A program made the position numbers and the translations under genes. From positions 1 through 8,404 of the forward strand of contig SLMC01000355.1 of the NCBI GenBank assembly GCA_007133745.1: DNA of 8,404 nucleotides, given 5' to 3'. Shown in pieces: positions 7,346 to 8,404 of the stretch. Source of the DNA: Kiritimatiellia bacterium (GTDB lineage: Bacteria; Verrucomicrobiota; Kiritimatiellia; UBA8416; SLMC01). Each line of letters opens with the position of its first letter. Within the stretch, counting starts at the first letter, position 1. Below the pieces are notes generated by a model, which had not been told where the DNA came from, searched no databases, and saw only the letters and a list, made by a program, of their open reading frames with translations.

Positions 7346-8404
7346 ATGTCCCCTTGGCACATCGTGTTGCGAGAGATAGTTTTTCGAAAAACGTCGGCGA
7401 TGATCGCCATCGCCGCCGTGGCCATCGCCGTCGCCTCGGCGGTGGCCATTTTGTCGCTGCTGCGCGCGCACGAGGCGGACGCGCGCGCTCTTGCCGCCCG
7501 GCGCGAGCAGAAAACCCTGCAACGCATGCAGGATCTGCAAGACTCCATTCACGGCGCCATGGACGGATTGGGCTTCAACGTCAGCCTTGTGCCGGAAGGA
7601 CAGGACATGGCCAACTGGCTTTCGGCCGACTACGGATCGAAACGCATGCCGTACGCCCATGTCGAAAAACTGAGGGCGGCCGATTTGGCCACGCTCGACA
7701 AGCCGACCGCGCAACTGCGCCTCGCCATGGAATGGCCCGAAACCCAATGGCGCATTATCGTCGCGGGAACGGAAGGCCGGATCGATGGACAGGCTCGCGG
7801 CGGGATGCGAGGGGTCGCGCAGCAGATCCCCTCGGGAACCGTATGGCTGGGCCACGAAATCTGGCGCGGACTGAACCTGAACACGAATGCGACCCTGACC
7901 ATCGCCGAACAGTCTTTTCGCGCGGGACGTCGTCTTCCGCAAGAAGGCAGTCGGGACGACATCACGGTGTGGATGCCGTTGGCCGACGCGCAAAAACTGT
8001 TCGACGAGCCGGACGCCATCAACGAGATTGTCGCCGTGGGAACCCGCGCGGCATGGGAAGACGCTTCCGCCATCGACCGGGATGTCGACCGGATCTTGCC
8101 CGGGCTTCAGACGATCGTCAACGCGCCCAAAATCGCCGCGACACTACGCGCGCGGCAGAGCGCCGAACGGGAAGCGCTGGCCATGACCCGGCTTGAAGCG
8201 GCGACGCGAGCACAACTGATCCAAACCCGAAAAAGACTGGCCCTGCTGTTGAACGGACTGATGGCCGTCATTTGCGGGGCCTGGATCGGATTGCTGGCTT
8301 ACGGCAATGCGCGGGACCGAAGCGTCGAAGCCGGCCTGTGGTGCGCCATGGGCCTGCCCCGTCAACGCATAGTCCTTCTGATCGCATCCAAATGGATCGC
8401 ACTC
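7346..8404 (+). CDS. FtsX/MacB-type ABC transporter permease, 5' part (runs off the window)
   Basis: The frame stays open from ATG 7346 to the last base, 353 codons. GGAG at 7334-7337, eight bases upstream, supports the start. One transmembrane helix at 17-39 is followed by a heptad-like charged stretch (about 40-70) and a periplasmic domain to about 297, resembling the MacB core domain in position and size. A second helix (about 298-320) opens the FtsX domain, with the typical cytoplasmic turn NARDRSVEAGLWCAMGLPRQRIVLLIASKW, the counterpart of the ERRREIGILRALGA-type motif. Members of this family do not move solutes through a channel in the ordinary way; with an ATPase they work as mechanotransmission or lipoprotein/envelope exporters. 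Two more helices and a partner ATPase are expected beyond 8404. The coding sequence has the same GC-rich third positions as its neighbours. Confidence 0.85.
   Translation, partial: MSPWHIVLREIVFRKTSAMIAIAAVAIAVASAVAILSLLRAHEADARALAARREQKTLQRMQDLQDSIHGAMDGLGFNVSLVPEGQDMANWLSADYGSKRMPYAHVEKLRAADLATLDKPTAQLRLAMEWPETQWRIIVAGTEGRIDGQARGGMRGVAQQIPSGTVWLGHEIWRGLNLNTNATLTIAEQSFRAGRRLPQEGSRDDITVWMPLADAQKLFDEPDAINEIVAVGTRAAWEDASAIDRDVDRILPGLQTIVNAPKIAATLRARQSAEREALAMTRLEAATRAQLIQTRKRLALLLNGLMAVICGAWIGLLAYGNARDRSVEAGLWCAMGLPRQRIVLLIASKWIAL

Overview
The window looks like GC-rich chromosomal DNA from a Gram-negative-type environmental bacterium. All five genes lie on the + strand. A secreted LamG protein with a repeated beta-rich N-terminal domain, an oligopeptide importer with a fused double ATPase, a type I membrane protein of an uncharacterised family, and intergenic spaces full of palindromes and short degenerate tandem repeats together suggest a PVC-superphylum or Hydrogenedentota-like genome. 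That assignment is inference; there is no rRNA or marker gene to confirm it. No tRNA, rRNA, CRISPR array, transposase or phage gene was found.

Layout: 1-376 is non-coding and carries two adjacent perfect hairpins (REP-like). 377-1408 encodes an exported protein with two copies of a beta-rich unit followed by a LamG-like jellyroll. 1409-1688 is a 280-base spacer with an 83-base long-hairpin element, a GT/CA-rich inverted repeat and a small GC hairpin. 1689-5865 is a tight three-gene operon for a Yej/Opp/Dpp-type importer: permease, permease, and an ATPase with two nucleotide-binding domains. Its genes overlap by 4 bases at each junction (GTGA, then ATGA). 5866-6130 is a leader region that begins with a near-consensus sigma70-type promoter laid over the ATPase stop codon. 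6131-7258 encodes a signal-peptide-bearing, C-terminally anchored protein with three cysteines. 7346 to the window end encodes the first 353 residues of an FtsX/MacB-type ABC permease.

How the genes work together: the operon gives a complete membrane and ATPase core for peptide (or other small solute) uptake, but no substrate-binding protein lies beside it in this window, so a binding protein must be encoded elsewhere or outside the window. The last two genes share strand and spacing and probably form a second transcription unit: an exported membrane-anchored protein of unknown function working with an FtsX/MacB-type permease, whose ATPase would be expected just beyond the right edge. This pair, and the inverted short-repeat arrays on either side of its first gene, are the parts least explained by known systems.
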